Below are positions 63,405 to 64,000 of a DNA stretch of 64,000 bases, in pieces. The stretch is from Miltochrista miniata. Its lineage: Eukaryota > Arthropoda > Insecta > Lepidoptera > Erebidae. The translations under genes were made by a program, and so were the position numbers. Numbering within the stretch: the stretch's first letter is position 1; each line of letters opens with the position of its first letter. The DNA lies in NCBI GenBank assembly GCA_933228765.1, contig OW121757.1:10550001-10614000 (forward strand), read 5' to 3'. Below the pieces are notes generated by a model. The model saw nothing but the letters and a program-made list of their open reading frames with translations, did not search any database and had not been told where the DNA came from.

Positions 63405-64000
63405 AATCTATACTAACATTATAAAGAGGAAAGATTTGATTGTTTGTTTGTTTGCATCGAATAGGCTCCGGAACTACTGGGCCGATTTAAAAAATCTTTC
63501 ACTGTTCGGAAGCTACACTCTTTGCGGTGAACATAGGCTATATTTCATTCTCGTATTCCTACGGGAACGGGAACTACGCGGGTGAAACCGCGTGACGTCC
63601 GCTAGTTTATACTAATATTATAAAGAGGAAAGATTTGATTGTTCGTTTGCATCGAATAGGCTCCGAAACTTTTTGACCGATTTGAAAAATTCTTTCACTG
63701 TTGGGAAGTTACACTCTTTGCGGTGAACATAGGCTATATTTTATCCCCGTTTTCCCACGGAAACGAGAATTACGAGGATGAAACCGCGTGATGTCCGCTA
63801 GTTATCTATAACGAGAAAAGATTAGATTGTTAGTTTGCATTAGGCTCCGGAACTACTGAACCGATATCAAAAATTCTTACACTGACTGTTAGGAACACAG
63901 ATATCAGAATTCCCACGGCTCCCGAATTCCCACGGGAACGGGACCGCGTGACTTCCGCTCGTTATTTATTAAGAGGAAAGATTTGATTGTTTGTTTGTTC
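63405..64000 (+). mobile_element. Helitron-like repeat, three tandem copies, cut by window end
   Basis: Units start tatactaacattataaagag (63411), tatactaatattataaagag (63607) and tctataacgagaaaagatta (63803), each about 195 bp. They share tttgattgttcgtttg, ggctccgaaact, tctttcactgtt and end gtgacgtccgctagtt, a CTAGT end. A further unit begins near 63965. Confidence 0.75.

Overview
The window looks like nuclear DNA of an insect, most probably a moth or butterfly (Lepidoptera). It is AT-rich, holds three spliced animal genes on the + strand with small exons and large introns, and the remaining sequence is packed with repeats of types I associate with Lepidoptera: tRNA-headed and 5S-rRNA-like SINEs, RTE, R1-like and CR1-group LINE pieces, Helitron-like ends, many MITEs and a DIRS-type retrotransposon. 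The assignment rests on family recognition from memory and was not searched.

Host genes. (1) 8701-21038: six exons encode a complete 318-residue homologue of AIP/XAP2, an FKBP-like and TPR co-chaperone. A full-length two-ORF LINE sits in its second intron. (2) 24380-35647: eleven exons encode a complete 612-residue homologue of TRMT2A, an RRM plus SAM-dependent tRNA uracil-5-methyltransferase. (3) 56391-60767 and onward: six exons encode the first 331 residues of a DBH-like copper monooxygenase (MOXD1 type); later exons are not in the window. All splice junctions used are GT/AG and the joined frames stay open. The three genes show no functional link beyond being neighbours.

Repeat regions. 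1-2361: minus-strand, broken R2/R4-like LINE. 2641-6545: a 100-bp satellite in three blocks, two in direct and one in inverted orientation, with a further piece at 31.0 kb inside a TTA-flanked MITE. 6711-8184: TA-flanked mariner-like element with a transposase fragment. 9101-10138: MITE with an 8-bp target duplication. 35.8-43.6 kb: a cluster of long inverted-repeat elements, including a TAA-flanked Harbinger-like element and three THAP-domain first-exon-like fragments. 46.6-47.3 kb: RTE piece with a twin-priming 5' inversion. 47907-53449: nearly intact DIRS-type retrotransposon whose gag ORF appears to be interrupted by a spliceosomal intron. 54.1-56.15 kb: a further foldback element. 63.4 kb to the end: tandem Helitron-like units.

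The most noteworthy object is the DIRS-type element. It has inverted ends, an internal complementary region that joins copies of both ends, gag, RT/RNase H and tyrosine recombinase frames broken only by two one-base homopolymer insertions, and a 687-nt predicted intron built largely of three ~148-bp repeats.
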